In this document: piece by piece, positions 12,470-27,026 of the stretch
Position numbering within the stretch: the first letter of the stretch is position 1
Layout of the letters: the number at the start of each line of letters is the position of its first letter
NCBI GenBank assembly: GCA_902806565.1
Contig: CADCXA010000024.1
Coordinates: 1,178,001-1,242,000 of the forward strand
Source of the DNA: Hypoxylon rubiginosum
Taxonomy: Eukaryota > Ascomycota > Sordariomycetes > Xylariales > Hypoxylaceae
DNA length: 64,000 nt
Direction of reading: 5' to 3'
Position numbers and translations under genes: made by a program
The notes under the pieces: model-generated
Seen by the model: only the letters and a program-made list of their open reading frames with translations
Databases searched by the model: none
What the model was told of the DNA's origin: nothing

Positions 12470-15387
12470 CGTGAACGGGTTGTGTTACGTTAAATTCCTA
12501 CTTGGGTCCAGACCGTCTAAATTATTATGTCGAAAAGAAGTATTAAGTTGGTCAAAGCGAGAGGCGAAGGGTGTTGTAGAATTAGAATGGATTAAGGCTG
12601 GCAATAAGCCGTAAATGTTGACGCCCGTATCCTCCCGTCGCCCGAAGCCTCGAAGAGATCGCCACCATTCACTTCTGACAGGGTACTGTTTTCGAAGGCG
12701 AGCTGAACCGGAGCGGGCGCGAGAATGAGCGAGAATTAGTACGTGTGCAACAAGCCTTAGGCGCAGGTAACGAGAGGAGGGAGCGCTCGAGAGGCTGGCT
12801 TGGCTAGTTATTACACGAAGGATACATCGGCGGTTTTTGTACGATAAATTTGGTCGGAGGGTGTAGAATGGTATGAATCGGTCAAGATGCGGTAGTAGAG
12901 AAAAAGGAAGGATGGGGTGGGTTATGGGTAATAAGGGAGGAGGAAAAAGTTCGAAGGGGTCTAGTTTTCTTGCGAATCGGGGATGAGCGGGGCGTTTACC
13001 AATTCGACATAGGTTGAAGTGATCGTCAGTCCAAACCTCGCAAACCTCAGGACTCTGAACGGGGGTGCAACAAGATTGTTTTGGGGGGTTTGACTGGTAG
13101 ACCTTGGTTGGACTTGGTAGACTGGGCAAAGTGTGGTTGGGTTTTGCGCTGGCCTAGTTTATGGGGGGGGGAACAGTTTGAATGGTCAGTGGTGTGGCCC
13201 AGTGTGGTCAGCGAGCTCGTGGGTCGTTGTCGATCGGTACATGTACATGTAATTGTTCAAAGGACGGGAGGACGACGTTTTTTTTTGTTTGGCCTCTGAT
13301 GTGACAGAAGATTACGGCACGGCGCAGGGCAAAAGGGCAGGGACATGGGTACACTGGATAAGTGACATAGACACAGTAAGCCTGACACGGTATAATTCCT
13401 TTTTGACAGCACGTAGGATGTACGTATGTACATAACGTACTACCAGGTAGCAACCCTGGAGATGTACCTACATTTAGGTACATGCTCAAAGTATCGACAT
13501 ATCGAATGTGTCTGTGCATGTCCCACCAGAACAACCCACGTACGTACATCTACTACGTACATACCTAGTGTACAATACGACACCTAGTGTTGTAGGTAAC
13601 CCGCCGGCCTGCCAGGCTTTGCAGGCTTGATGCTTTCAGTTGAACCTGTACCTCTCTGTAAGTGACCCCAAGTGCCTACAGTTCGTAATCTTGTGTACCC
13701 GTCGGTGGGGATCTTCCTTACAACAGAGAGGCTAATGAAGAAAGGGGCTTTACTTTTTTAATTGACTTCGTTCGGGTTGGTACGAGTTTCCCTGCGATGG
13801 TGCAGTATGGTAGGGCTTGTTCCTACAGTAGCAGAGTAGTTGCAGCAAACACTCATGTAGATGGTTCCCTTCATGGGTCGTTTGATCTACCTACCTATCT
13901 TCAGGTGTTGCCTTACTACTGCCTTATTCTTGTACAATGTAAGGTCTGGAATTAATTTAGCAAGAATACCTAGGCGCATTTCCCTCTGGAGCAATCCTAT
14001 TTCAGCCCATCGAAGGCTCAAGGCGCAATCACAAATACGACATCTACACTGATTAGAAAGAGCCGTGGAGGAGACATTTACCGCTATCCCCTCTTACTAA
14101 TGATAGCAAGTATCACCACTATCTACAAGAAAGGGTCACTATCGTCCACAATAACACTTGTACGAAGAGGGACCACTGAAGCGCATCCACATAGAGCATC
14201 CTAGTCGCGCAGATCATCGTCGGCCTGTGTGACTCCAACAGATGGCTCGTGATTGGAAGATTCCGATTAAGAAGCGGCCCTCTTATGGGGAATGGACAGG
14301 CGTGGTAACGAGAAATGGGATTTCTGATGGATTCCTGTCAGGCTTGGCCAAAACCAGCCCGACCAATGACCATGCTTAGACCCGTGGGCCATCAAGCGAA
14401 GTCGATGGAGCACGGCAATGTTAAGCCGTTTCCAAGGGGCTCTGTGATGGGCGACTGATCTTAAAAAGCCTGCTTCACAGCGACGTTTTCAGTAAGTGAT
14501 AAGCAAAGGGGCTCCGTTTAACGACCCATCATGATGCCTGGAAGTTTCTCACAATCTGGCGGTCGGGGCAAGACCCGAAATGCTCTTGTGTTTGAGCTTC
14601 ACCGAGGGTTATATGGGATTATCATATATCTCGATGACGAACACGGCAGTCCTCAGGCAGCCTGGCAGCTCAGGTCAATTGTATACTGCCTTATGAACAG
14701 ACACAAGGCCGCAAAGGCAGCTACCAGCTATTCTGAAAAGGGCGTTGGTTCGCGTCTAAAAGAGGTGTCCTATATAGTAAATAGTAAATGAAGAAATGAA
14801 CCCGACTCGGAGGGCCAGTGGAGCATATGACTGGTCTGTCTGAACCCTTGGCGCAGATTAGAGTTGTTCCTCGCTCTGCAGGGCGCCATCTTAGAGGGAT
14901 GGGAGAAGGACCCCTAAAAAATGGCTGATTGGGATTTGACAGGATCCAGCTTCGGCAAAATACCAATTGCCATCCGCCAAAGCTCCAGCAAGATGGGAAA
15001 GAATGCCACTAGGTAACGCTACCACGAATTTGTTGCCATCCCTACGTAGACCAGTCAGCAGGTCCTCACTGCCTCGTTCGCCATCTACTTGTTTCGCATT
15101 TCCTATGGCTGGTTTATTTTGACAGACTCGTCCTCGGACCGCGTTGACTGAAGAAAAAAACGACGACTGGATGGCGTAATCGGTACGTCCTCGGGTCTTT
15201 TTTGGGCGGTTCAAATGACCTAGCGCTACACTGGGACCCGGAAGATGACGATGTTCGACCAGGCGGAAGGTAGATGTACCTGTGTAGCTGGGGACATCTG
15301 AGCCATCTAAGCTCTGAGCTGAAGCAGAGCTGGGCTGGGCTGGCTTTCGCACAGTCGGATGGCACAGTACGGAATCTCGCCAGCCAA

Positions 15388-15427
15388 GTACTACTGTACT
15401 ACAGTACTCCTGTACTCCTGTACTCTG
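15388..15427. repeat. Five tandem GTACTnnn octamers
   Basis: Five consecutive 8-mers all begin GTACT (tails ACT, ACA, CCT, CCT, CTG). It is a short diverged minisatellite in intergenic DNA. Confidence 0.8.
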
Positions 15428-16771
15428 GTCGAAATGATGTACCTAGGTAGTGTTTCTAATCCGGATGCGGGGCCCCTTCACCCCCCTGGGCGTGTAGTGA
15501 GAAAGAAACGATGATATCATATTCCAAGGAATCTGTGGTACCAACCTACATTCTACGGTTTCTATGGTATTCGTGGCCGCTTCTACGCTTCTTCGCTTCA
15601 GCTTGGCCCACCAATCTGTAGCAATAGGCGCCTTGTGGCTATTTACCAGCTCAAGCATGAGTTATTGTCTTGCTGCCACTGCCGCTGCCGCAGGTTGTCC
15701 TCGCAGCCTCGGTCCTTGTATCATGTCTTCCTAGGCTGACCTGACGGCCGAGTATAGGACTGAACGAGACGGTCGAATGGGAAAAAATGACGATCCAAAT
15801 GTTAAGGCATCCTCGGGTATCCCCCCATGCGCAGTATATCCTAGTCTTATTACGGTCGTTCAAAACCGTTAACGAGACACCTTTTGTGTGTGCCTTTTGC
15901 CCACCATCAAATCATTGCCTTCAAGGGAAGGTATAGTGGTCAATCCTCATTTGAGCCTATCGTCGGACGCCAGAATGTCTCCAGAGGCTCCAGAAGCTCC
16001 AGAGGCGACGGGACGGCAATTTTAATAGAAGCCCCTGTGTGCCCTGTCTGCCTGTATGCCCCGTCTCCCGTCTCCCGTCTCTCCCTGCGATTCCTTTCTG
16101 CTTAGGTATTATCTATCAGTCTATCTCTCTGAACCTTCTAGGCACGAGGCAATTCATGTGGGCATCTCACCCGTCGCGGTGACGACATTTGTTCCGAACG
16201 ATGCGTGAGAACGAGGATGCTGACGCTTCTTCACCGCAGCTCAGCCCGGGCTGGGTATTTCCCTTTTTTTTCTTTTCTTTTTCTTACTCCCCCGCGTTTC
16301 CCCTTGTTCAAGCCATCATGGAGATGCTTTGTGTCAGCCAATGCGCCAATCCGAGAATATCTAACCTTCAAAGCCCCTTAATATCAGCCCCAGGCTTTTC
16401 GCCCCCGATTCCCCAAGGAGCCTCGTCACATCTCGACTCTTACCTTCGCGATCCCCTTCTGTTTGCCGACATCTGTACGCATGCTGTGCAACGCGTAATG
16501 ACATCACCTTGGGATGCGACTTGACTCTATACCGTTTCTATTTCAAAGGAATACTGTATAGATTCTCTCATCGAGTGTTTCAATCTAATCAACGAGTAAG
16601 ACTTTGAAACTCATAGGAGATATCTCATTACGTACTGACAAGTAGGAACAATCACCCTCCCTACACTCCCTACATGCACATTCCACCTGCACATATGCAT
16701 GCAGATGTATATGTAGATGTAGCAGTAAACCAACGTTGCGCTACTTATGCACTCGAGGACGGAAATGCCAA

Positions 16772-16815
16772 GCACATATCAGTGCATACATGTATCAATG
16801 CATACCTATATGTGC
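16772..16815. repeat. Nested inverted repeat
   Basis: Outer arms GCACATAT and ATATGTGC (perfect, 8 bp) enclose an inner TGCAT/ATGCA pair around ATACATGTAT, itself a perfect palindrome. The whole 44 nt could fold into a hairpin. No gene is adjacent. Confidence 0.7.
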
Positions 16816-19800
16816 CTGCCTTATGTAATAATTATATCTGATAGCATCTTCTGCTACCTAGTTGCACTATCGTCGTCTGATTAGTGCCCGCTTTCATCCC
16901 GAAACCCGATAGTCTTTCTTTGGGGGACCGAAATCTGCAAGCCTCACCTTGTTCCGCTACACGCTACACACAGACACGCTACACTCTAACACCATCCTTG
17001 AGTTATCAACACATCTGCCCAGTCTTCCCAGCCCACACCAGTCGAGCCAGCTATTATATGTTATGGCTCTGTGTTATCGGCCACCACGTAATAGAGTCAG
17101 ACGAGACCTCACCCGGCTCAGGACTAAAGCAGTGCCTGGAGTGAGGTAGGTCGAGGAGCTTGCTCCATATAAGAACCCACAGCATACAACACTCAGGCAA
17201 AACCCCCACCCTTTGTCTGTTTATCAATATGATATGTTTAGCTCTCCAACGCGGAGATTTGAATATCTCCTCGTCGAAACCAAGAAGAGAGAGGCCCTTC
17301 ACCGACAAGAAAGCTGCTTTTCAAGTGCCGATCTCTTTGTTCCCGCGATGCTTGTCCGACGCACCCGGCCAATCAGATATCGTGATGCCGGGAATCCTCC
17401 CCCCTCGAAGCCTGGTGCTAATAGGAGATCGTCGGTCGTTAGGGCCAAGTCGGAGCATTCAAGCCTCCAGTTTTTATGCCCCCAAATTTTTATATCACGA
17501 GGGACCTCTTTAGGTCTGGCGGCCTGCCACGTGCAGCATATGAGCCGTCGCCTTCTTCGTCGGATCCTCTAGTCCGTTTGTCCGCCCACGCTGCCACGGC
17601 AAGCGGGGCTTGACTTGTGGTAAGGCGCATTGGCACACCCTCTACTGACTTGCTTATCAGATTGGGCAGCCTAATCTTCGATATGCTGAGAGTCGTCGAG
17701 GACAGCTGGCGAGTATGCCGTCGGCCGGATTCAGATAACACCTAGGAGATATTGGATCGTGGCATCCTGCTTGTTGCAAAGATAGTAACCACAGCGGGAG
17801 AGTAAAGGCCGCCTGAAACTTGGTGGAAGAAAAGATCGACATTATCCGTGACTACCGGAATCAAGAGCCAACGCTATCGCTATTCAGTCCAGCTCTTGAG
17901 GTTACAGGAGGCAATGAGAATCCTCGTGTTAGGCAGCGTGTGCGATGATCATAGATCTTCGCACCACGCCTGGTCTTGGGGTCTTCTAGCTCTGTTCGAA
18001 AAGTGGACAATCACCAGAGCCTCGTCTTCATTTCGGTTCTTTCAGTCGAGCCACCTAGTCGACTAACCACAGTTTCTAGATAAATTCTGCGGGACGTGGT
18101 AGTAGTCTTCTCTCCACCGTATCATGAACAAAAGGTTACACGCGGCCGTGTGATGGCCTTTCGTGGATCTCTTCTACACGAGAAAGAAGCGTCGTGTTCA
18201 GCGGGCAACAGTTACCCCTTTGCCCTGATCAGCAATGCAGGTTCGCGAGCTTAGGAGTGGACAAGCTCGGAATTGCCTACAATTCACTGCACTTACGCAG
18301 GCCTGCCTGATAATTTTGTGCATGCTTGCGGGATACCTAACGGAGTAGGTTGGGTTCGGGGAGACTCCACCAGGTCTCATTGCTCTTGTCAACAGTTGAC
18401 ACCCTCTTTCACGTGCTAGTGCACGAAGCTATCACACACGTACAGTAACTACTGCTAGGAGTGGATATCGAGTTGAATTGACAGTACGCGTCTACCAGCA
18501 ACTTACACAGCATTATCTTCCTCAGGTATAGACGCTCTTGTGCATTAGGTAAACCTATCTCGGAATCTAAGGTTATGTTTGTTTCGGTGGACGCAGGTTG
18601 AGACGGGGACCAAGTTCCGAACTGAAAACGCCATCGACGGAAACGAATATGATTGGTTCATACTATCCCCTGTATATGACGTTCCGTCTTCGAAACGATG
18701 TCGGCGCTGCGCCACGCTCACCTCGATCTGCGAGGCGATAGATTCATAATTTGCTCAGTGCGGTCTATCCGCCTCTGCTGTCGGTTAACCCGAGCGTTTG
18801 CCTAGGTAAATGATTTGTATGAATCATCACGAATACTCTATGTGAGACCCGATTGGAGTCCAAAGCCGGTAGTTTGCACACCGGAGTTGCACTCCAGCGG
18901 CATATATCGTATCGTCTTTCCTACGTCACAACTCTTGCGCCTCAGATCATTGAATCTTGCTCCTGGGAACTTTATTCAACTCCCAACTCTCATTGCAGGA
19001 CCTGTTTGCGGGGGAACCAGTTGATATCCGTCAGGTGCGCAATCACTTTGATCTGCGCATCGATTGTTAGCCAGACAAATTTCATATCAATGAAACGAGT
19101 TAGTAGGCAGGAATATGTTCCCTGGGGGCTGTAGGTGTCGAGGAGATCCCGTCCGAAGAAGAGGGGGATAGAAAGGCGGTGATCGCGCAGATCAACGAGA
19201 TGCAGCGGCGGCAATATAGCATGACGCGACATTGCTTTAGAGACACTCGCGCTCGACCTCAAGGGATTGTCAAACGAAAATTCATCGTACCGGGTGATTA
19301 ACTTGGTTATCTGAGGCCATTCAAGCTCTCTAGAAAGACCGGAGAGTACCCCGTCGCCTGCCGACATAGCCCGGAGCCAGGAGACCCAGGTTTTAATGCA
19401 GCTCCTTCGAAACTTGAGCAGCTGACAGCCAACTTTGATACGACCAATAGGACCGCATTCCTTAGCCGCGGGTGTTTGCCATGAAGATCTTCAACATGAA
19501 AGGCGAGATGTTCGACGCCAGTGGGGATTGTTCAACTCTGAATATCGAATTTAACAGCACGCCTGCTATTGAGCTCGCCGATGCCAGAACGAAGCAGAGA
19601 GGTCTTGGATATTCGCCTGTTGTACGACGGCAGCAAGCCAGAGATGTGCAAGCGCTTAGCCCGATTGAGCTGCAACTTTCGCGAGACAAGGTCGCGAACA
19701 AGCACCCCGAGTCCATGCGATGGCATTCGCAGAGCACCCGTCATTTCGGCGATGACATCATGAAATATACGCTTGTCCCATCAACAGTGACGCAGCGGAA

Positions 19801-22675
19801 ACAAGCAGAGCAGGCGGTAAAGCAGGAAGACAGCAACGGTATTCTGCACCGGTGGTAGCAGAATTTCCACGCCGACCACCATGCGGAGTTCCTCTTCGAA
19901 ATGCTGCTCCTCAAGGATTTAGAAGAGCAAACGATCGTGTGTCAGGACGGTTTGGGATGAGAAGAGATGTTCTTGGCAATCCGTTGCTCAGCTCGTCATT
20001 CCTACCGAGCAAGACAGCTGGATTTACGCGAGGAAGAGCTTATGGGAAGGCCACATGAGGGTTGATCCGGTGGGTACCACATAAGCGTGGCTTATCAGCT
20101 CCTTCGTCATTCTTATCACCTACTCGCGAATGAAGACTCCACGATTCGTTCCCGAGGGAGCCGGTTTGAGGCAACTCTGACTCCAGGTCCTGCAGTGGCA
20201 CGGGTTAATGACGCTGCAACCTCTAAGAGGCTCGAATCGTCTGAGACAAGTCTGTAAATTCAGCCATGTACCCAAGCAATGTAACACGATGCTCACGGAA
20301 GTTTCGGTAGTATACTTGGCTAGCAGTTCTTTGAGGCGGAAAATGAGAGCAGGAAATCAACGTCAGAAGCATCGACGAGATTCCTGGCTGAAACATTTGT
20401 CCCATTGCGTCGAGGTAATAGCAGGTAAGTGTGTTATCTGACGTCGCATCCAGTGCTCGAGAACTATCAACTATCGACGATCAGCAACAGTCTAGATTCA
20501 CGTGCCAGTTAGAATGATCGCAAAGTCGCTCCTTATCGACAAGCCTATACACATATCACGGCGTTACATCTAACAATGTATGTCTATCCTAGGTACCTTC
20601 TATTGGGCATGGGAAAGGAGCAACCAACCCCTTGGCCGGTAGATGCAAATCGCGGCGAGGGATTGTCACGAGGATATAGTACAAATTCGAATGACCGAAT
20701 TTCATTTCATCAATAGCAATATACAAAGTCAGAACGAGAGTATAAAAGAGCCGTGATATAATGACCGCAACCAAATTGACCCGAACGCCGAGTAGCAAAT
20801 TGAATATAAAATAGTCGCCACACGCACGTATAATTCGGCCGAATCAGAGAGAAGAGAACGCACGTCTCGGTTCAGCATCAACTACCTAGTATCACGAGAC
20901 AGCTACCTACCTAACCTACATACCACATCGCTATAAAGACACCTCTGCTGTGAGGGTATCACCGTTGCATCGAAGGCGGCGGTTATGCTAATTACCTAGC
21001 ACACTGATATATAGCAGACCAGATTGGTAACTGATTATTGAGGCAGAGTAGCAATGCATAAGGTATGTATGTATATGCCCAACAGGCGCGCGCGCAGGCA
21101 GGCAAGTAGGCAGGCAGGCCGGCGCGGGACGAGACGCCTTTGCCGACTACGTCCTTCCTGTTCGGTAGATGGGGAGCTGACAATGGGATTGACAAGTCGC
21201 CGGAAACCGGGGGAATGATACCTCTCTAAATCCCCAGCTGCCGCCCAGCCAGCGTAGCTCAGCTCAGCTCAGCACCCCTCTCCTCAGGCCGGGAGTTACG
21301 CGGATGTGCGGCGATCTCCCGCGCGGGTCCCTTCAGCCCTCCCCACCCCCGGGGTTACCTGCCTAGACTGCCAGAGCGGCTTTAAATATAAGTTAACCGG
21401 GCTCGCTATGGCGATCGGCCGAGCTACATAGGTGCTGCTAGAAGTTTTAGGTAGGTACTTGTGAGAGATCGACGTCCCGCGTCTAGGGGTGTTTGATTGA
21501 GGCCCTTTTCAACGGCACCCGCCAAGACGGTTTGAGATGGGATACTCCCAAGCCAAGCATGCCCTGAGAGCCCCGCATGAGACTACCAGACTCATCGAAC
21601 AACAGAATCAGGCGGAGATTACTCGAGTCTAGGGCAATGTGTTGTTGACTCGAAGTCACAGCAGTTTTTAGCCTTAATATTCGATAAGGAGACTTTAGTC
21701 AGGGGCTAATACGAGTTTCGCGATTGTATGCTTTTATTCCTTTTATTACTGTTAGAAAGAGCATACCTCATGTAACTTGTATAAACAACAACATTCGCTC
21801 GGCAGACCTCGTAAGGTCTATCCATTTAGTATTCAGTCAATACAGGGTGGCCAGGTAGTTGATAATGTATCTAAGTTTAGGTGCCCAGTCTACTTACCTC
21901 GTATAGGGCTCGAGCAATAGTTTCGAACGATAGCTACCAGTATAGAGAAGGAATCTTGAGCATCTAAGCAGCATACAATCAGCCACAAATGGCATAGCCG
22001 TATTGGAGGGAAACTATAAAGAAAAAGGAAAGAAGACACAACGAGACAGTGATACAGAATGGGAAAAGACAAGACAGCAAGCTAAAATCTGCGATATGGC
22101 CAATTCTGGAGATATCTATCCTTCTAGGTACGCCGGGACGAAGAAGTAAAGCCCGTAGTATTAGAGATTGGAGGGTATGTTGGTTAATCTCATCTAGCTC
22201 CTCTTGTGTGAATGTGTCGTTGGTGTCCTAGAGGGGTTCGTTTATATACGCCTGTATTTCAAGCAGCCAACCTAGCGATTGTGTGAACAATTCCAAAATT
22301 GCAAGTGCATCAAAATGGTTAATTTTGAAGAAGGGGCGAGAGCAAAAGGATCGAAAAGAAAAAGGGAATAGTTATTTTAGGTTTTCACTCAAATGATGCC
22401 GCCATGGCATAAAAGCCTCCAAGACTGGAAGTTTGGGATCTGAAAATAATATCCCCTATATCACATGTAACTTATAGACGCGGATGGTCATTTTTAACTG
22501 CATTATATCCTATTTTTTAAATTCTATACGGCGAGTAGGTTGTATAATACAATGCAATTGTAGAAGAAAAAAATATTATTAGATAATTTATTCATTATAT
22601 TATAAGTGTATAAGTGGCTGTGGACTCCGCGTAGTTCATCTCGACCACTTGTATATGCGTGATGGCAACCAGTTA

Positions 22676-23146
22676 GGCTTATCACCCTTCGGCCACGAAC
22701 TGACTTACTTCGTCCCTTGGAAACATAATGGTACCCCTCTCCTCGTCGTGATCCACGGACTGCACTTTTGGACTCGAAGGTGTAGTCCCCATGAGTTCTG
22801 AAAGATATTCGGCGACTTTCCATCGAGGTGTTCGGTAATCCCAGGGCTATTGATTTGCATTAAAGCTGTGATAGTTAGACTTGATCCCACATTCGCCAAT
22901 ACCTTTACCGCCTCCATGTGACCACTTTCCGCAGCATGATGCAAATGATTTCATTTCCAATGGATGAAGCGAGGTGAAGAGCTTTTCGCCTATTCCTCCA
23001 CTCTTAATGTTAACGTTGGCTTTTGCCCTCGACAAGAATTTGATTAAAGAGGTATGTTTGTCACTGTCGAAGTAAGGGAGGTTACAGTTAAGTAAACTAT
23101 TCGCATCAGCTTGCTGGTTGGTTAGGTGTGCTACCCGAATTCTCAT
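22676..23146 (-). pseudogene. Ankyrin-repeat gene relic, frameshifted
   Basis: From an ATG at 23146 the minus strand encodes an ankyrin-like segment (FLSRAKANVNIKSGG...FTSLH). The strongest ankyrin unit (LHHAAESGHMEAVKVLANVG, about 22,880-22,937) lies in another frame. About 20 extra bases separate LH from HHAAESGH, and I see no good GT...AG pair that would remove them. Downstream frames are short and end in stops, and the flank at about 22,440-22,610 is strongly AT-rich. I read this as the decayed remains of an ankyrin gene. An undetected multi-exon structure is possible but less likely. Confidence 0.6.
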
Positions 23147-23259
23147 TTCCCTTCTAACATGTTTTCTCGCAGCCCACTCTTACCTTGCCTCATCAGCTAC
23201 CATATAGCAGCATATTTTCCACTGTTGTCTAGGCAGTCTCACTAGATCACTGGGAAAGT

Positions 23260-25182
<1,923 letters not shown>

Positions 25183-26369
25183 TGGTGAAGCTTGAAGCGC
25201 GAGACGAAACACGCGCTGGAATCAGTGCTGTTGTATCACGAGCCTACAGCTGGGCTCAGTTATAATTGTGGAAAACCGGGAGTCTTGATTTTACTGTGAC
25301 AGTGCTGGCAGCGGATCGAGTGAATGTCACGATGTGCTGTTCATAAGGGTGGCTTGTAGTCCTCTTACTATCTTCGATTTAGGGTGAAGCTGTAGTCTTA
25401 GATTAACAGCCAAGGAGCTTGCGAGTGATTAGATATATAGGAGATGATATATTTTATATATAACGTCTTTGCTCTCTATCGTACGTTGATATGCTTGATT
25501 TATGTGATCGATACAATCTGGTTCCCAGAGTGTTTTATAACCAGCTGGCAATACGGCAACCCGGCTGTGAATTCGGGAAGCCGTTTGCTTAGTATAACCT
25601 CAACTTTTCTACTTGTTTTACTTTGCTACAATCCAAATACTTTACCAAACTTTAGGTATATAAAAGAAGCCTGGGTAAGAGGGCCTAAAAATCATTTCCT
25701 TGTACTAGTGACCCTGATCCAGGCGATAGGGTACCTAGGTAATTAATATACCTATAACTTTACCTAAATAACAATGACGAAAACCCCGCCAGCCATGTAA
25801 CATATATATAATGAAGGCGTTGCAAATAACTTTAAAATATTACAAATGATTGTAAATATTTAATATACCAGCTGGCCCAATGGGTCCAAAAAATACTCTA
25901 CGAACACTCTCCATAAAAGGGGATTTTACACTCTCCAAATAGCACAGCTCCTGATTAGGTACCTATTTAGGGGGGTAAATTTATGTCAACTGCATGTCGC
26001 TCAGGAGATATACATATTGGTAAGAAGCTTGATGTTGAAGCTTGCTTTATTGCACAGGTATAGTGGGCAGCATGCGGTACGATCTAGGCTGTTACTGCCT
26101 ATGATGTGGTGTCAAGTCGCGTCCATCGTACATCTGCTTGCTCGTCGCGTGTCAGTCGCGTAGATGCCATGTAAACAGTCTTTTGTCATGCTTGCTCGTT
26201 CCTCATTCACAGAGTAACCAAGTTGTGCCCAATTGTTCAGAAAAAAAACTCGACATAATAAACTCCTTCAAAGAATCGAGAATTGTACTCATCGATATTC
26301 TACGAACGCCTACTCAAGCATTTACTTCCAGACCACTACAAACCGAAAAGACAAAAACCAATAGACAAC
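25183..26369. other. AT-rich intergenic region
   Basis: Base composition drops to strongly AT-rich at about 25,430-25,870, mirroring the AT-rich patch at about 22.5 kb on the other side of the mannosidase locus. A 100-codon frame at 25444 is hydrophobic and AT-biased, with no family resemblance, so I do not call it. The last ~150 bases are the likely leader of the small gene at 26370. Confidence 0.5.
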
Positions 26370-26761
26370 ATGTCTTCCGACAAGCCCAATGTGTGGTAAG
26401 CTTTAACGATTCAAATTATGTCGAACTTTGACGGGCTAATATATTTCACGACAGGTACTTCAACTTCGCACGCGGTAGGACGATCTCGACATACAGTGGC
26501 TGTTGATGATGTACGAGGCTAATAACAATTCTAGACTACAACCAGCACGAGCCGTTGATGCATCAGGCCATGTGTCTGGTACAGATGTACCTAGCGTACG
26601 GCATCGAGCCCCTGACACTCCTGTACGAGATTACAGCCAAGCTCCGCGTTGTCCCCTCCGACAGCAGCCTCAAATGGTTGTACTTGAACGCAATCAAGAT
26701 TGCGTTGGAGGATGAGTGCGAAACAACGCGAAAGAGTGGCTGGAAATACGCTAACCCGTAG
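26370..26761 (+). CDS. Small three-exon protein of unknown function (90 aa)
   Basis: Not recognised. Exons are 26370-26395, 26455-26474 and 26535-26761. Intron 1 (59 nt) has donor GTAAGC, a GGGCTAATA branch and acceptor ACAG; intron 2 (60 nt) has donor GTAGGA, branch GGCTAATAAC and acceptor TCTAG. The middle exon is only 20 nt. Joined, they give one clean 90-residue frame starting MSSDKPNVWYFNFARDYN. The C-terminal part is helical and amphipathic (MHQAMCLVQMYLAYGIEP; KWLYLNAIKIALEDE) and the protein ends GWKYANP. There is no signal peptide or membrane segment. Two canonical introns that each restore frame make chance unlikely. It lies 265 bp downstream of the end of the convergent oxidase gene at 27027 and could be cytosolic or nuclear. 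Confidence 0.65.
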
Positions 26762-27026
26762 TCACAGGATGCCGGCGCCGTACCACCTTCGAACGTAGGA
26801 AGAGCCGCCCGAGACACTCCGCTACAGCGACGACGACGAGAAGATGAATGGTGTAGATAGAATGGAGGCGTAGGGCCGTTTTGCCAAGCTGAATCATCAT
26901 GAGAGCACTGATAATTGTGACTGCATACCTTGCTTCTATTCCCGTCCTAGATTGGATCCCCAACCCAATCCGATGTCCTAAGCCCTGAATACATGACAAG
27001 GCCACAACTTTGTCAAATGCAATCCT

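Larger units (their letters stand above)
12470..22669. other. 10-kb gene-poor region
   Basis: I could not assemble a gene that I recognise. The best coding-like piece is a 125-codon minus-strand frame at 18990-19367 with an ATG, rather even amino-acid use and no known motif; no convincing splice partners were found, so it may be a relic. A minus-strand frame at 17657-17842 (61 codons, ATG) begins with a hydrophobic, signal-like stretch and has several Cys. Other contents are five GTACTnnn octamers at 15388-15427, a hairpin-forming inverted repeat at 16772-16815, a GC/AGGC-rich simple tract at about 21088-21126, an AGCTC repeat at 21256-21273, and AT-rich DNA near 22,440-22,610. Confidence 0.5.

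Noticed and set aside
12485..13129. 214-codon minus-strand frame upstream of SCOC
   Set aside because: Its composition is Ser/Pro/Arg/Leu-rich, as in non-coding purine/pyrimidine-skewed DNA; no domain was recognised and it lies where the SCOC promoter and leader should be.
25444..25746. 100-codon hydrophobic frame
   Set aside because: It lies in AT-rich DNA, where Ile/Leu/Phe/Tyr-rich frames arise by chance.
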